From contig NMRA01000235.1 in NCBI GenBank assembly GCA_002633005.1, positions 533,459-597,458 on the forward strand: a stretch of DNA of 64,000 nt, given 5' to 3'. Under the pieces are notes generated by a model. It did not search any database and was not told the origin of the DNA. It worked only from the letters and a program-made list of their open reading frames with translations. The translations under genes were made by a program, and so were the position numbers. Position 1 is the stretch's first letter, and each line of letters starts with the position of its first letter. Of the stretch, positions 37,345 through 49,939 are shown piece after piece. Source of the DNA: Phoronis australis (Eukaryota > Phoronida > Phoronidae).

Positions 37345-38265
37345 AGATTATTGTCACGGCGTGACAATTATGGACTCTGCGCATGCGTATTAAAGGATAT
37401 GTTATGAGAAGTTACTGACAGCATCCCGTTTACCAATATGAAAAGGAATTCTTTAATATTGTAGGAGAAATTACATGCTAATATTTCGATGACCTTCCCA
37501 CTAATTGACATCTTTCAGTGCATTAGGAGTCCCGATGAGGGCATAACTGTAATCTCGATTAAAAGTGTGGTTAACGCCAAGAATCACAAACATTTACTTT
37601 AAGCGCTTCAGAATACATATTTGCCGGAATGCACTCCTTGACCCGTTTCGAGTCAATCCGGTGCATTTTGAGCCAAACCCATATGAGCAATAGAATTTGA
37701 TTTGTAAACGCTCTCCCTAATGCTTCATTTAAATACAGTACAAGCTGATAGAAAAAGTCTTAAATTTAACAGAAAACTTCACTTAATGACCCCAAAGATG
37801 CATCTAACGACCCCAAAGTTTGTGAGGGAGTTTCATTTATGAATGTTAATAATATGCATGGTTATGGAAGGTCTAGCTAAAAAATTAGTTTTGCACTTAA
37901 TGACCTTTGACCCCGAAACTCGGTTTCCATGGTCCGATTCAAAGTCCAAGTAAATTTTGGTAGCAAATCTCTAGTGCCTACTTGTCAACAAAATTCCAAG
38001 AGTCCATCTAAGAACCTGTACAAGGAGAAGCAATTTGAAGGAGTGCACCCCTTGACCCATTTCGGGTCATTCCGGTGCATTTTGGATCAAAAATGTATCA
38101 TCAACAGAAATCCCTTGATTATCGTATTGACCACAGCGAATATGATCGTTGTAAGTGAATCGATGTAACAGCAATAACAATCTGAAAAGCAAGGAAGAAT
38201 AAGAAGAAGAATATGAATACGAAGATAAAATACGTAGGACAGCAAAAATCTGCGCTTGCACGCGC
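37345..38265 (+). repeat. Dispersed copy of the 14.9-20.0 kb repeat family
   Basis: Begins with TTGTCACGGCGTGACAA, as does the array at 14.9 kb (TTGTCACGGAGTGACAA). It continues through the same core (CACTTAATGACCCCAAAG at 37783), TGACCTTTGACC (37901) and TTGACCCATTTCGGGTCA (38051). It ends near TCTGCGCTTGCACGCGCAGA. CTCTGCGC near the start and GCGCAGAG at the end are inverted, hinting at a mobile unit. It lies in a ZP-gene intron. Confidence 0.75.
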
Positions 38266-39299
38266 AGAGTAATGAAAATTGTCTAATCAAATTGAATTCA
38301 TTTCCTAATAGTCAAGTGGGTAAACATTCGTACCCATCGAATCACATGCGAAAGTGTGAAACTGTTAAAAGAAAGACGTCAACGAAACAACGGCAACATT
38401 CGCCGTCTTTGCAACAAACTTGACTAAAATAGTCCCTCCACGATAAAACGGTAACGATAAGAGCAAACCGACTGTTTTTTTGTAAAGAACCCAAGGGAAA
38501 AACAGATTACAGAACTAGTACAATGTACACATTTTCGAAATATTGTCCGATATTTACTAGACTTACACAAAGCTTTAGATAAGGTAAAATAATCGCCTTG
38601 TGTGCACCGAAATCTTGACATCAATAGCAAAATAGCTTCAGTCGGATAACTTGCTAATAGCCGAATGCTTGTTACGTACCTTTGTTGTAATTAGGCCTTA
38701 AAAACACTTCGCAGTAGCGGCCGTTACAAAATGTCACCAATTCATGTTCTTGACCGTTTCTCATTTCAGACTTACTGAATCTTGGGCATTGGCCTTCGCT
38801 ATCATCAAGAATATGATGGAGGCCAAATCTCTGGGCACTAGATATCCAAGCACTTCAAAACCACATGTGAAGAGTCTTACATGTCGATCCGGAAAACCTT
38901 GGTGCCGATAGAATCACATACTACTGTGTAAAGTCACCAAATTAGACAGACGTCAATTAAACAGCCTCAACGCTAGACGTCTCTTCAACAAACTTGACCA
39001 CAACAATCCCTCCGCATTAAAACGATAACTTTAAGAACAAGCCGACTGTGGTTTACCAAAAAATTCAAGAGATGATTAGAGAATATATCTTGAATGTTAA
39101 CACATTGGAACTCTGAACAGACATTTTTCAGATTTCCCCACAGCTCTTGCTAAGATTAAATAATTACTTTTTGGGAACATCAAATTTGATACCAGTAGCA
39201 AAACACCTTTAGTTGATTCAGATGCTAATAACGGAATGTTTGTTGGATACATTTGGTGTAATTGACCGTAGGAAACAGTGTGAGGCAGCGCCTATTACA

Positions 39300-40790
39300 G
39301 AATGACACCAAGTATGACCCAGCACCACAAAATGAGTCTAAAGTAAGGATTTCTCTTTTTTCTGAAAATACAGTACCTTCGGATAATTTTAATGTATGAA
39401 ACATGTTCTCATTTTAACAAATGGCAGAGTTAATGCCATTTCTAGTCGAATAAAGCAAACATTTAGAGCTTACAAAACTAAAGGAAAATGGCAGAGAATA
39501 AGGGCTGATAGTGCTTTTAAAGTTCCCATAGCAACTTGCAATTGAGTGTTACGTTGTAGGATTATTAGTATAAAAAACAACACAAAGATATAAAAGATAT
39601 CAAAAATTAGAAAAAAATGATGCCCTTATTACGTAATTTCGGCCTAAAAGAAGTGATATTCATGTTAGGTTACTGCAACTAGGTCAATATTTTTTTCAGT
39701 TAATGTATACAGGATCAGGACACTTGTGGCAGCAGGGGTTACCGCAAGTAAAACAAGGCAGATAAAACGTATTTTGGAGAAGTTTAATAAAATAAAGTTC
39801 TCTCGATTACAAAATACGCATTAGTGGCTGACGTTTGTTCACAATAATTCAACATTTTACGCTAGTATAAATAATTTTGAAAATAAATGACAATCACCAA
39901 ACCCCATCAGTGTTCTTCGCTGTCAACTGCAGAGCAACGATTTTCTCGACATCACGCTGCATTGTGCAGCACTGTCGAAGTTTGTTCTCTCTTGCAGTAA
40001 TTTTCAGTTGCTTGCACCCCGATCCACTGGCTTTGCAGGAACGAGGCATTACCCTGTGAGTAAGCTAATCCAGGCACTTCTTCTTCACGTTATGATTGTT
40101 CCAATCCAACGTAACCGTAATCCTAATGGGTCCATCAATAATTTCATCTTGCGACGAGTTGCTGTCACGAAATTCGTCGTTGTGTGCTCTTCGATGAGTT
40201 CAGTTAATTTTCTCTGATCGTGATACTGCAGTCAGCGGAAAGATTTAATCAGATATCAGCTACACGCAATCAGCCATCTTACTGTCTTGTCAACATGCCA
40301 TGACCACGCGACCCCAAAATTTTACGGCCACTTGACTAGTTCTAGAGAGTGAAGTCAGCGATGTATTAGGTCAAGGATGTTAAAAGGTCGTTGCTAGCTA
40401 AAAGACTGGTGACTGGCACTTCTATTGAATTTACCCCGAATGCAAGGACTGAAATTACGACTTAACTCAAAGAGCTTACTACAGTGTACATGCATAATGA
40501 GCAAAATTTGACCTTTCTCTTCTTTACAAGTGAATTGGGTCATCGGTTGACAGCAATGTGGTCACCAAACCGGCAAATTGTGATGAAAATCTTATGAGAT
40601 ATCCAGTCGTGAAGAAGGTGATGTTCTTCAAAATGAAATAAATAACGTTTAAAATGCTTGTTTTAAAACAACGTTTTGTGAAGTAGAAAGAAATGTTGAC
40701 CTATTGTTTTACGGAAAGCGACTATTTGCAGTCTGGTCAAGAAATACAGTTTCCGACTTAAGACTCATTTTGTCGTGCTGGGTCACAAAA
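39300..40790. other. ZP-gene intron, no feature recognised
   Basis: AT-rich sequence without recognisable exons. Parts at its left edge belong to the exon-intron unit that recurs through 34.9-56 kb. Confidence 0.35.
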
Positions 40791-40893
40791 AAGGTTCCTG
40801 GACCATGGTACATTGCCATCGTTAATAGTATGAACGAAGTTAAATCTCTTGGCAAGAATCATAGAGGTAATTTAAAACCATAGAAGTACACTT

Positions 40894-40979
40894 ACATGGT
40901 CTTGGATGTGGTGGGTATAGGTCCGCCATTGGCTGAGCTGAAGTTGTCATACTTTCTGTACCGACCGTTATCACAGATA
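40894..40979 (-). pseudogene. Decayed Ser/Thr-rich repeat exon
   Basis: Clearly homologous to the array exons, with TCGGTACAGAAAGTATGAC and CCCACCACATCCAAGACCAT followed by GTAAGT. The acceptor G has shifted (ATAAG|ATATC against ATAG|GACATC) and an internal indel makes its length 85 rather than 84 or 87. In the phase-2 frame it stops after two codons. The donor is intact. Confidence 0.6.
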
Positions 40980-41878
40980 TCTTATAACGAAATGCATTGT
41001 TCAAAACCCTCTTTAACCAACGACAGGGACTGGCACAATTTAATGAAAGTGTTGTTATCAATAAACTTTCCAACTCAAGAATCAGCACGTTTTCTCCGAA
41101 GGAAATTTAAACCAAGCTGTTCGAAACTTGTTTGTTTGTATACTCCTCTCCAATCACAACACGAATCTCAGACATTTCACTTCATGTATAGAGTGTTACA
41201 TTACCAATATTCTCGAAAAATTGATTCCACTTCTGGCAAACCAGGTATTGAAAAACTTATATCAACATTTTATAGAAACTACACTCTGATTCAAGGAAGA
41301 GCGACCAAAGGAATCTTGTTTCATTTATATGATTTTGAGTTCATCCTAGTCACGCCGGAATCACATGCCACTTTGTAAAGTCGCTCAATCAGGTAGACCT
41401 CAACGAAATAACCTCAACAGTCGCCTTCTGTAGCAAACTTGATTAAAACATTCCCACCTAGATAAAACGTAACGATAAGAACAAACTGACCGCGGATTTG
41501 CAAAGGACTAATGGGAAGATCAAAGAACAGAACTTGTCTTAACTCTTGAACTTTTACCCGAGATTTACTACGTTTACCGCAGCTCTTGGTCTTATTAAAC
41601 AATTTTTGGAGTACACAAATACATTGGCTTCAGTGGAATGAGCCTCTTATAGCGGAATGATCGTTGCATACATTTGGTGTAATAAAACCTTAAAAATCAA
41701 TTTGCAGCTGCGGCGATTACAGAATGACACCAAGTAATCTACTTGAACATTGCCCAGTTCAGACCTACTTTTTTCTGCCTATTGTTCATTACCACCATTA
41801 ACTGTGCCATCGAGGGCAGATCTCTGGACATGGTATATCAAGGCAAAGAACATCAAAGCCACATATGAGCAGTCTTAC

Positions 41879-41962
41879 ATGTCTTCGGTTGTGGTGATTA
41901 CAGGTCCATTATCGGAGGAAGAAGTTGACCTACTTTCTGTACCGATCTTTTTCAAAGATGTC
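41879..41962 (-). CDS. Ser/Thr-rich repeat exon
   Basis: The acceptor is tttccttatag and the donor GTAAGA. The peptide is TSLKKIGTESRSTSSS, then DNGPVITTTED. At 84 bp it is phase 2-2. Closest in sequence to the 36954-37037 exon, with which it shares IGT-x-S-x-STSSSDNGP, so this pair duplicated recently or was homogenised. Confidence 0.7.
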
Positions 41963-42975
41963 CTATAAGGAAATGTATTTTTCAAAACTATGTTGGAGCA
42001 ACAGCAGCGACAGGAACCGTCTAATGTAAAAGTTGCTATCACATGCTTTCCAAATCAACGAACAACCAGGTGATATCCGAAAGACATTTAATCCAACCTG
42101 GTCTTGAATTATGTGGCTGTATACTCCTCTCCAATCACTTTGTTGAATTTATTCATGAGCCATAATGATTGCTCAATTTTTGTATGAGAACCCGTCTTGA
42201 TTTATTTGAGTCCACTGCTTTCAAGCGACGTTTTGCTAACTCAATTCACCACTATGTAGAAAAACGGATCAAAAAGAACCTGTTCTTAATAAAATGACTA
42301 TGAATTTCTCCTACTCAAGCTGGAAGATACGCCTGCTTAAGGAATCATATTCGACTGTAATCACTCACTAAAAAGAAGTTACTGAAGTGAGACAGTCTCA
42401 ACATTCGTCTCTACAACAAAGCTGGTCAAAATATCCCATACCGCAAAAATTAAAGACTGAACAACCCGATCGTCCTTTAACAATGTACTAAACTAAGCAA
42501 ACAGGAACAACAGGATTTTCAGCTAAATCAGAAAATCCAAAATCCCATTGAGAAACTTGAAATGGAAAAAAGCAACTACTCCTCGTCTACTTCATGTGTT
42601 CATTCATACATTTAGATGTTAAACAAGATAAACCATGTTTCAAGTAAAATCCAGTTAACTCCTGTAAGAGACAAAGCAATCGACGTGAACTGCAAGAAAT
42701 AAGTAACACACCTTTCCAGCATCCTTCGGCCAGGACTTAATGAGAGCCATCAAAATAACTCGCTCGTATAACTGATAATACTCAGCGATTAAAGCAAAAT
42801 AATACACCTAAATCGATTCACTTAAGCAAAGGTTCAAACAGCACGCCACAGCTCCGGACTTGCCATTACTGTTGTCCGAAATTAAAAAAGTATGTTGTAG
42901 ATCAGTGTGCGACAAATTTACGCACAGTTTTTAGAGGCACTTCACCACTGTGTTGCAGTGGATTGGGTAATTCCA

Positions 42976-43017
42976 AACACACACCGACACACACACACAT
43001 ATATATACACTCCCTCA

Positions 43018-43074
<57 letters not shown>
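42976..43074. repeat. (CA)n / (TA)n microsatellite
   Basis: A short CA tract precedes a long TA tract; open frames across it are artefacts. Confidence 0.9.
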
Positions 43075-43076
<2 letters not shown>

Positions 43077-43487
43077 TCGTACTTTTTACTCCGATATTCA
43101 CTAGGTTTAACCAAAGCTCTTGATAAACATAAATTATTGGTTACTGGGCTTTAAAAAGTTGATAGGTGTAGCAACAAGGCATTAGTCGAATAAGATGCTA
43201 AAATGTTGCCATGGGTTAAGAAGCTACAACTTAATTTCTTAGCGGAATTCGCGCAATAAACATAAAATAACACCTAAAGTTAAGTCATATCCACGATCCT
43301 AATTTCCTTGAATGTGTAACCTCAGCGTCATTTACGGAATGACATCACGTGATGTTCTTGGCCGTTACTCAGTTCACCCTTACAATCTCTTCGCCAGTGC
43401 CCTTTACCATGAGTAACAATTCTGATCGAGGTCAAGTCTCTGGACACAACAGTTCAAAGAGTTTTAAAACCCCGTCAACAGACTTAC

Positions 43488-43574
43488 ATGGCCATTGTTG
43501 TGATGGGCATTGGTCCCCCAGTAGCTGATGAGGTTGTCGGTAACCTTTTTGATCCTACCACTTCCATGGATGTC
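43488..43574 (-). CDS. Ser/Thr-rich repeat exon
   Basis: The acceptor is tctcatttatag and the donor GTAAGT. The peptide is TSMEVVGSKRLPTTSS, then ATGGPMPITTMA. At 87 bp it is phase 2-2. It diverges from the others most in the middle but keeps the TS start, the G-[TS]-K position, the TTSS block and the GP turn. Confidence 0.7.
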
Positions 43575-43824
43575 CTATAAATGAGAGAGACAGATTTCAA
43601 AAACCTGCTGGTGCCAATACGTAAACAACGACAATGTAACAACAATGTTGTTTGCAGTAGTTGCTTAAACAAGATGAGCAACTTTTCAATGAAATCCTAG
43701 TGCACTCTTCTAAGAGACAAAGCACGTTATCTGGACTGCAAAGATATCTCACGCCCTCTATCACCCTTCCTCAGCCAAGCGATTAGAAGATCAACCGCAA
43801 TAACTTCATAAAGAGACTGGTAAA

Positions 43825-44462
43825 ATGAACATTCACACAAGACACCAATTCCTATCTGCTTGTTGTATGTACAAATGTTTTAAAGGTCTTGTCCCATCTT
43901 ACTTATGTGCTAAGTTTAAGATGACTACTAATCGATACAATACTAGGTCCTCATCATCATCTGATTTCAATCTTCCTAAACGCAGAAGCGAAACTGGGAA
44001 AAATCACTTCCCTTTTTATGGAACTCTCTCCTTGCAAATGCCAAATCTACATCATCCTTTCTAACCTTAAAACATTTATAAGAAATAGATTTAGCTCCAT
44101 GTATTGTCTAAGAATTGCATGTTTATTCATTTGTTATTTATATGATGTCATACTTTTATTAATTATTTATTGTCTGTTTTATTTTTTGAAATTTATATTT
44201 ATATTTGTTTTATTTTTAGTTTATTATCTTGTCTTAATTTCTTTTTCTTTTATTTATCATATTTTACTTTTTATTTTGCTTCATCAGTCTTTCCATGTTA
44301 ATTTCTGATTCTTTGCTTATTACTTAAATTTGTCTTTCATCTTGTAATTCTGTTTTTGTCTTGCTATCTGTTTGTTTATTACTGAGGGCTCCCATGGAAA
44401 GCAGTGTGAACCGATGGGGCTACCCTCATTGTAAATATTACATTATTAAAATAATAATAAAA
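43825..44462 (+). mobile_element. LINE 3' end (CR1/Jockey-like ORF2 C-terminus and 3' UTR)
   Basis: The frame reads FLSACCMYKCFKGLVPSYL, then YNTRSSSS and GKNHFPFYGTLS. This is the conserved end of CR1/Jockey-type ORF2 (M-x-K-C-x-x-x-x-x-P-x-Y-L ... Y-N-T-R ... G-K-x-x-F-x-Y-x-G). A shifted piece reads LKTFIRNRF. The 3' UTR includes GAGGGCTCCCATGG and ends in ATTATTAAAATAATAATAAA, a short tandem tail typical of such elements. It is 5' truncated and lies antisense in a ZP-gene intron. Confidence 0.7.
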
Positions 44463-45256
44463 GAAGACGCCACCCCACTCATCCACGTAAGCTGAACTTC
44501 AAACAACAAGCCACATTGATAAATTCTTTACACCAACAACATGCAGGAACAGTCAGTCACACTCTGTTATTCTTCTCTTTCAGATTTCGAGCCACTGCCC
44601 TATCTCAGTTGCTTCAAAAAATAAATAAGTTTGATATTAAATGTTTCGAAATAGTCTTACACAGTTCAGGCAAGATTCACTTTCTCAATTATTTGCAAAA
44701 CTGCAACTTAAAGGATAAGCTAGACAGTCACTTAGAGACTTCAATCACAATTACGCAATACTGAGTGATGCTTTGACTCATTCAAAAATAACACTTTGGT
44801 CCAAATATGAACACGCCGCTAACTTGTTGGTTACACATGGTTTCTTATTACCCATTCCTTACCGAGTTACACTGTAAACACAAACCAGGGCAACACCTCA
44901 CAACACTCAATCCAAGCTACCACCCAATTATAACCTCAAAGTATACCACACGGCTCTCTATAAAATCTATTGATTCTGTCAAGCAAGCTATTTTTGATAC
45001 ATTTGGGAAAGTGAAAAGTGACTTGATCAAATCAAGAGGTGAAATACAGCCGTCATAAACAACAGCGTACAAACAAAAGAGGGTACCCCAAAAATGGCTC
45101 TTACATGAAGATATTACTAAAACAAGTGACCTACTCGAATTGACAAGTTTAATCGACGCCTACTTTACCTTAATCGGGCAATCCCTTTTCTCAGAATAAA
45201 TATTGATTAAGTAATTAGTAAGAATAGAATCATTTTAAGTTGCCCAAAATTTGTGC

Positions 45257-45859
45257 ATATCTTGTAAATGTTTATGTGTTTGAAAAAAGTTCAAATTCTG
45301 TTTTCTTGGCAAGGACAAGGGCTAACGAACAGGAAGTTAACTAAGAGCTTGTCACTTGCATTGTGGGTAGTAAGGTACTACCTGAAGTGTTGCGTCATCA
45401 GCCACAGACTGTGACCATCAAGAAGAGTCGCGAGTAGAAGAAATTGCCTGCAAGTGCTGCATCACCAGAGACGGTGACTAGCAAGTACACTGTCGCTATA
45501 CAGTGTGTGTAGTTCGAAGATTCACAAACATGACAGACATCCAACAAGTGGAGAGTCCTAGCTCGGATAGCAGATAAGACATTTGATCGTTTTGGTTGTT
45601 TGATTAAAGTAATCTTTAAAGAGGGCGCTAGCGTAGTTACTCTTTGTAGTTGACTACTTAATTAACAATAGGATTCATTTGTCTAATTAGGGGTTATTAT
45701 ATAATAAATTCATTTCTGGATTTGATTATTCACTTTCCATCTACGAACAATCTCAAAGCATAGCTACCCATTAAACAAGAAGAAAAGAATTTCAAGCATC
45801 ATCTTGCCACGAAAACAGAATTTGAACTTTTTTCAAACACATAAACATTTACAAGATAT
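45257..45859. mobile_element. TIR element with perfect 49 bp inverted repeats
   Basis: Bases 45257-45305 and 45811-45859 are exact reverse complements over 49 bases (left arm starts ATATCTTGTAAATG). A near-match GGCAAG follows inside. The 505 bp interior has no coding frame. No clear target-site duplication was found. This looks like a young MITE or a foldback structure. Confidence 0.65.
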
Positions 45860-47366
45860 TGTAAGGGACATGGACACAGAAAACGATCTGGTGATGCGTA
45901 CTTGTCATTCAAAAATATTACATTCCCTTTGTAAAAAACGACGATCATCAACCGATGCTCTCTAGATTGCAAAAGTAATTCATGTTTTAAGCAACATTAT
46001 TATTGAAAAATGTTCATACACAACTTTATGATGGCGACACTCGGCTCGTCATACCTCAGAGACTCACTGAACCTACCCACCACTCTTAACAATTATCAGC
46101 CGCAATCAAGGTTGAAGCAAGCTTTCAATTAACACACCATAAAACTATATGATATCCCCCCTACACTTATACCAGATTTGAAAAACTTATTATTACCATC
46201 ACCATCAGTCACCAATGTTATTTCCCAACCCTTGGTATTAGCGTTGACACAAAAACCTATCATGCTCCCCCACATAAACCTCATTTCGAACAAACTTTGC
46301 AAACTCGGTGGAATCATGTAACAATTGAAGTCCTATAAACCTCTCTTACCGTACAAGTTAATTCAATTGTCCGTCCACACTAAAATAACGGCATTTAAAC
46401 TTGGGATTTTGGCCACTGTGAAACACCAGACAACCCAGAAGAGTATCCTTCGAAACGAATCAAATTCAAATTATAATACCCATTTTCTATCTTCATGTAT
46501 GTGTAAGGAACCTCATCAACCTCATCAAGCCGTTTTGAAAATCATAATTGCAACATTTCACGACAAGTTCCTCAACAAGCAGGTGTCCTAATTATTTTGA
46601 TTAATAATTTATTTAGTAACCAGATCCCATAAAAATCACCCAGACTCATTTAATTTGAAAGTCTAACTTACCAATCGATATGTTGCTGATACTCCCCCAA
46701 AATTTATCAAGAGCCTGTATCAGATTCGAAGTTCTTCACTTCATTACATGTAAGTACAACAAAATGACATTTTCTGTTCTAAATATATCAAAACCACCTA
46801 CTTTGCAAGCATTCTCCAGTATTATCACCAACTTCATTGTTAGCAAATATGATTCAATCTGTCATATTTCTAACTGCTTCATCTGTAATAGTATCTAAAA
46901 TATTTTGTTAGCAAAACACCGAGAGTTGCCAGTCCACTCTATGGTTTCTGGTGCGTGGGTTGTTTAGCGCTACTTCACTCAGTTCTCTTCAGGGTGTCTC
47001 ATGAATTTTGTCTCATCATGTATTGGCTTTTATATTTATTGGTATTGTTTTGCCATTTTCCATTTACTTATTGATGTATAGAAGGTTTCCTAATTTTATT
47101 TACAATTATTAGGCATTGTATTATGCTTTAATGTTGAAAATTGTTGTTCTCAAAATTTTGTGGGAAAGTAGGAGCGTGTTTTAAAGGAATAATAGAAGAA
47201 TATGGGGTATGAAATAAAAATAAATGTGGTTCATAAGCAAACTTTGTTAATAGTCAACACATGTGTCTACATATTACCTACAACTAAATAGCTGTGAACC
47301 AATCTGTTCAACATAGTTTCATTCAGCTGCTTGTTTGGCGTATATGTTTCGCGGTACCCGGCTCAT
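45860..47366. other. Intronic or intergenic stretch
   Basis: No convincing exon. A minus-strand open frame at 46129-46317 follows a ttatag acceptor but its phase does not fit the ZP gene. Confidence 0.35.
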
Positions 47367-48266
47367 AGAATAAATAATTACTTGTCCCAGTTAGGCAGTT
47401 GTTTGTGTTTGGTAATGGTCCCCAGTTGTAGAATAGATAGTACGGGTGCCAGTTAATTGTATTATTTTAGCGAAGTAGTATTTGTTAGGCCTGTAATACT
47501 GTCTTCGTCGCGAGTCTTTCTAACGCTTTGATACATAGTGCTTGCCGAGTACTCAGACTGTGTGGTTTTCTTTATTGCACATAACCGCTTGTTCTGTTTC
47601 ACCTTTCAATGCTTGTTCAGACTTTATCGCTTCACCTGTAACTCTATCGTTTGCCAATGCTCCACCGAATAAAGTGTGTAATACAAAGGGCTTCTCTAGT
47701 TATATTTTCAAGTTATCCCTGTAGCCAGACGCTGCTAAGAGTACATCAAGTAATAGTCTTATTCGAATAAGGTGCTATAGTAATACTCCACTTTCATTGA
47801 TCACATCATGTAAAACTCATATTTTACCGTATTTGCGCTACATCTGAGAAAAAGTAATTCATTATTGCTGTTTACAGGAAAGAAGTTGCACATAAATCAT
47901 TTAACTATATGTGTGCAGGCTATGTTTAATAATTCTGAAGCACAGAACAAATATTTTACACCCTTTATGGGATGAGCTCAAAAGAGTGCACAACAGATGT
48001 CGTGAAATGAAAACGAAAGACTATTAGTAGTCATTCATGTCCGCGACTGTAACTACCATTTGCACGACGTCATCAGGTTCGTCAAATACACATCTGCAGT
48101 GGCCGTTACACAATAACACCAAATGATGTTCTTTACCGTAACTCGGCTCAGCCTCAAAATCTCCTGACCATTGCATATTGCCATCATTAACGGCACGACC
48201 GAGCTCAAGTCGCTGGTCTTTATATTTCAAAATGCTTGAAAACCACAACATCAGCCTTATATGGCT

Positions 48267-48352
48267 AAGGTTCTTTTCGGTATAGGCCCCCAAATAGCTG
48301 GGCAGAACGTTGTCCTATTTTTGTACCTATCTGTTTCACAGATGCCCTGTGA
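48267..48352 (-). pseudogene. Decayed Ser/Thr-rich repeat exon
   Basis: Starts ASVKQIGTKIG after an intact acceptor (atgtcacag) but then loses the pattern and stops. The donor has changed from GTAAG to ATAAGG. Confidence 0.55.
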
Positions 48353-49429
48353 CATATTTCAAATTTACGTTGGAGCAATTACAGCGACAAGCTCAATCTA
48401 ATGAAGGTTTTCTTTTCAGTGGACATTGCAAGCCATGGAACAGAACGCGGTACCAGAATGACAACGAAACTTAACTGGTCTCGAATTCTGTGTCAGTATT
48501 TTTGTCTCTAAGCAGTTAGTTCAATTTAAATATGAACCAAAACGAATCTCAAAGTATTCACATTCGTGCATCAATTTTGCATAATAAACCGCCTTGAAAT
48601 AATTTAATTTACTCCGGTCAAGCCAGGTATTGCGAACTCAGATCGTCTCTACATGTATGTATAAAATTCAATTGTGGTCGATCAAAAAGAACCTCGTGAT
48701 ATCAATGTGGCTTTGATATCCTCTAGCCGGAAAATGCTCGTACCGAAACAACCAAGAGCGACTATTCTGAATCACTAAACTAGAAATATCTAAGTGAAAC
48801 AGCCCAATATTTTCCGTCTCTAAAAGTGTGGAAAAAATATTCCATCTACTAGTACAGCAACGATTCGAACAAACCAACTATGGATTAGCAAAGAACCTAA
48901 TTTAGAAATTAAGAATTAAACATATTTCAAAGACCCTTCAGAAAATCCAAAACAAACAGACTGTGTTTTAGCAATCCATTCAAGTCAGATGTTAAGAATA
49001 AAAAACTAGTGTACAGATCATTCAGAGAAACAAACAACCCTCGTCACAAGGAACAGTGCACGTAGAGCATGTCATTGAGAAGTGTCAGTAGGAACGGTTC
49101 AAATTCTCCTAACTTCACGTGTCCACTTCACGTATGGTCTTAAGCAACATAAACAGTTGTTTAAATAAAATCAGTTTTTAAACTATATCACAGTCCAAGC
49201 ACTAGGTCCAGAATACGAAAAAGCAACCCACACTCTATTCCACCATCCCTCAGACAGGACCTTAGCAGATCAACCGAAGTAACTTCCATTGTTATCTGGA
49301 AGTCCATATCAATCAAAATAAAAGATTCCTTCTTATTTTCCCATAGCCATCGCTTGTTGTTATAATTAACGGCATGGGCTAGTTCAAACTAATAGACACT
49401 GTGCTTCAAATCAACATTCAATAACTTAC

Positions 49430-49516
49430 ATTGGCCCTGGTGCAGTGGGACTAGACCTCCCACCATTCGAAAAAGATGTTGATCCACTCTTTGTACCGAT
49501 TAACTTTACAGACGTC
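49430..49516 (-). CDS. Ser/Thr-rich repeat exon
   Basis: The acceptor is tttcttctacag and the donor GTAAGT. The peptide is TSVKLIGTKSGSTSF, then SNGGRSSPTAPGP. At 87 bp it is phase 2-2. Against its copy at 55337-55423, I count four synonymous and three nonsynonymous differences and no frame change. It directly follows the ectodomain exon. Confidence 0.7.
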
Positions 49517-49763
49517 CTGTAGAAGAAAGCTGGATTTAACAAGCGTGTTAAAGAAAGAACAGAAACCAAAACCAAACAACACGTGATACCCGAATGATTA
49601 TAGCAACCAAGCCGGTCTCGAAGTATGACTTTTTTTCTTTCAGCCTTTCTTACCTCGTGGCGGTTGCCCATTGTAATCAGTAACAACATGATTGAGGTGA
49701 AAATACTGGACAAAATACCAATGTGCTTCCAAACCACATCATATAGGCCTTCATGTAACTTAC

Positions 49764-49939
49764 ATTTCCAATGTAACTGTTGTTATGGACAAAGTGTTCC
49801 CAGTAGCTGGAAAGGATGTTGCCATAGTTTCAATTGCAGCTGCTGTAATTTCCACTGAAAAATCACGAGAAGCTACAAACACATTACCTTCTTCAATACC
49901 ACCTGTCCAAGTAAATTTAAGCAATCCAGTACCAGGAGT
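49764..49939 (-). CDS. Ectodomain exon upstream of the repeat array
   Basis: The acceptor is gtgattag and the donor GTAAGT. The peptide reads TPGTGLLKFTWTGGIEEG, NVFVASRDFSVEITAAAI, then ETMATSFPATGN and TLSITTVTLE. The first half looks like beta-strand domain sequence of unknown family. The second half is a Ser/Thr-rich stretch aligning with the repeats (ATSFPATG against STSFSNGG). Phase 0 in, phase 2 out. Upstream sequence is also open (FGNVNIRDFACD) and ends in a TAG that is itself the acceptor AG, in both copies. So either a splice site or an inherited nonsense codon sits there. Confidence 0.6.

Noticed and set aside
46129-46317. Minus-strand open frame with GWEITLVTDGDGNN after a ttatag acceptor
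   Set aside because: The frame that fits the phase-2 exons stops after five codons, and the two best frames conflict; no family recognised.
47542-47724. Frames on both strands in a segment present in both large blocks; the minus frame has GALANDRVTGEA-like residues
   Set aside because: The two copies differ by a single-base indel and a stop, no matching splice sites were found, and most differences change residues.
49625-49740. Hydrophobic minus-strand segment (LSSIFTSIMLLLITMGN) as a possible transmembrane exon
   Set aside because: It aligns with the intron part of the recurring exon-intron unit, and the equivalent in other units is not open.
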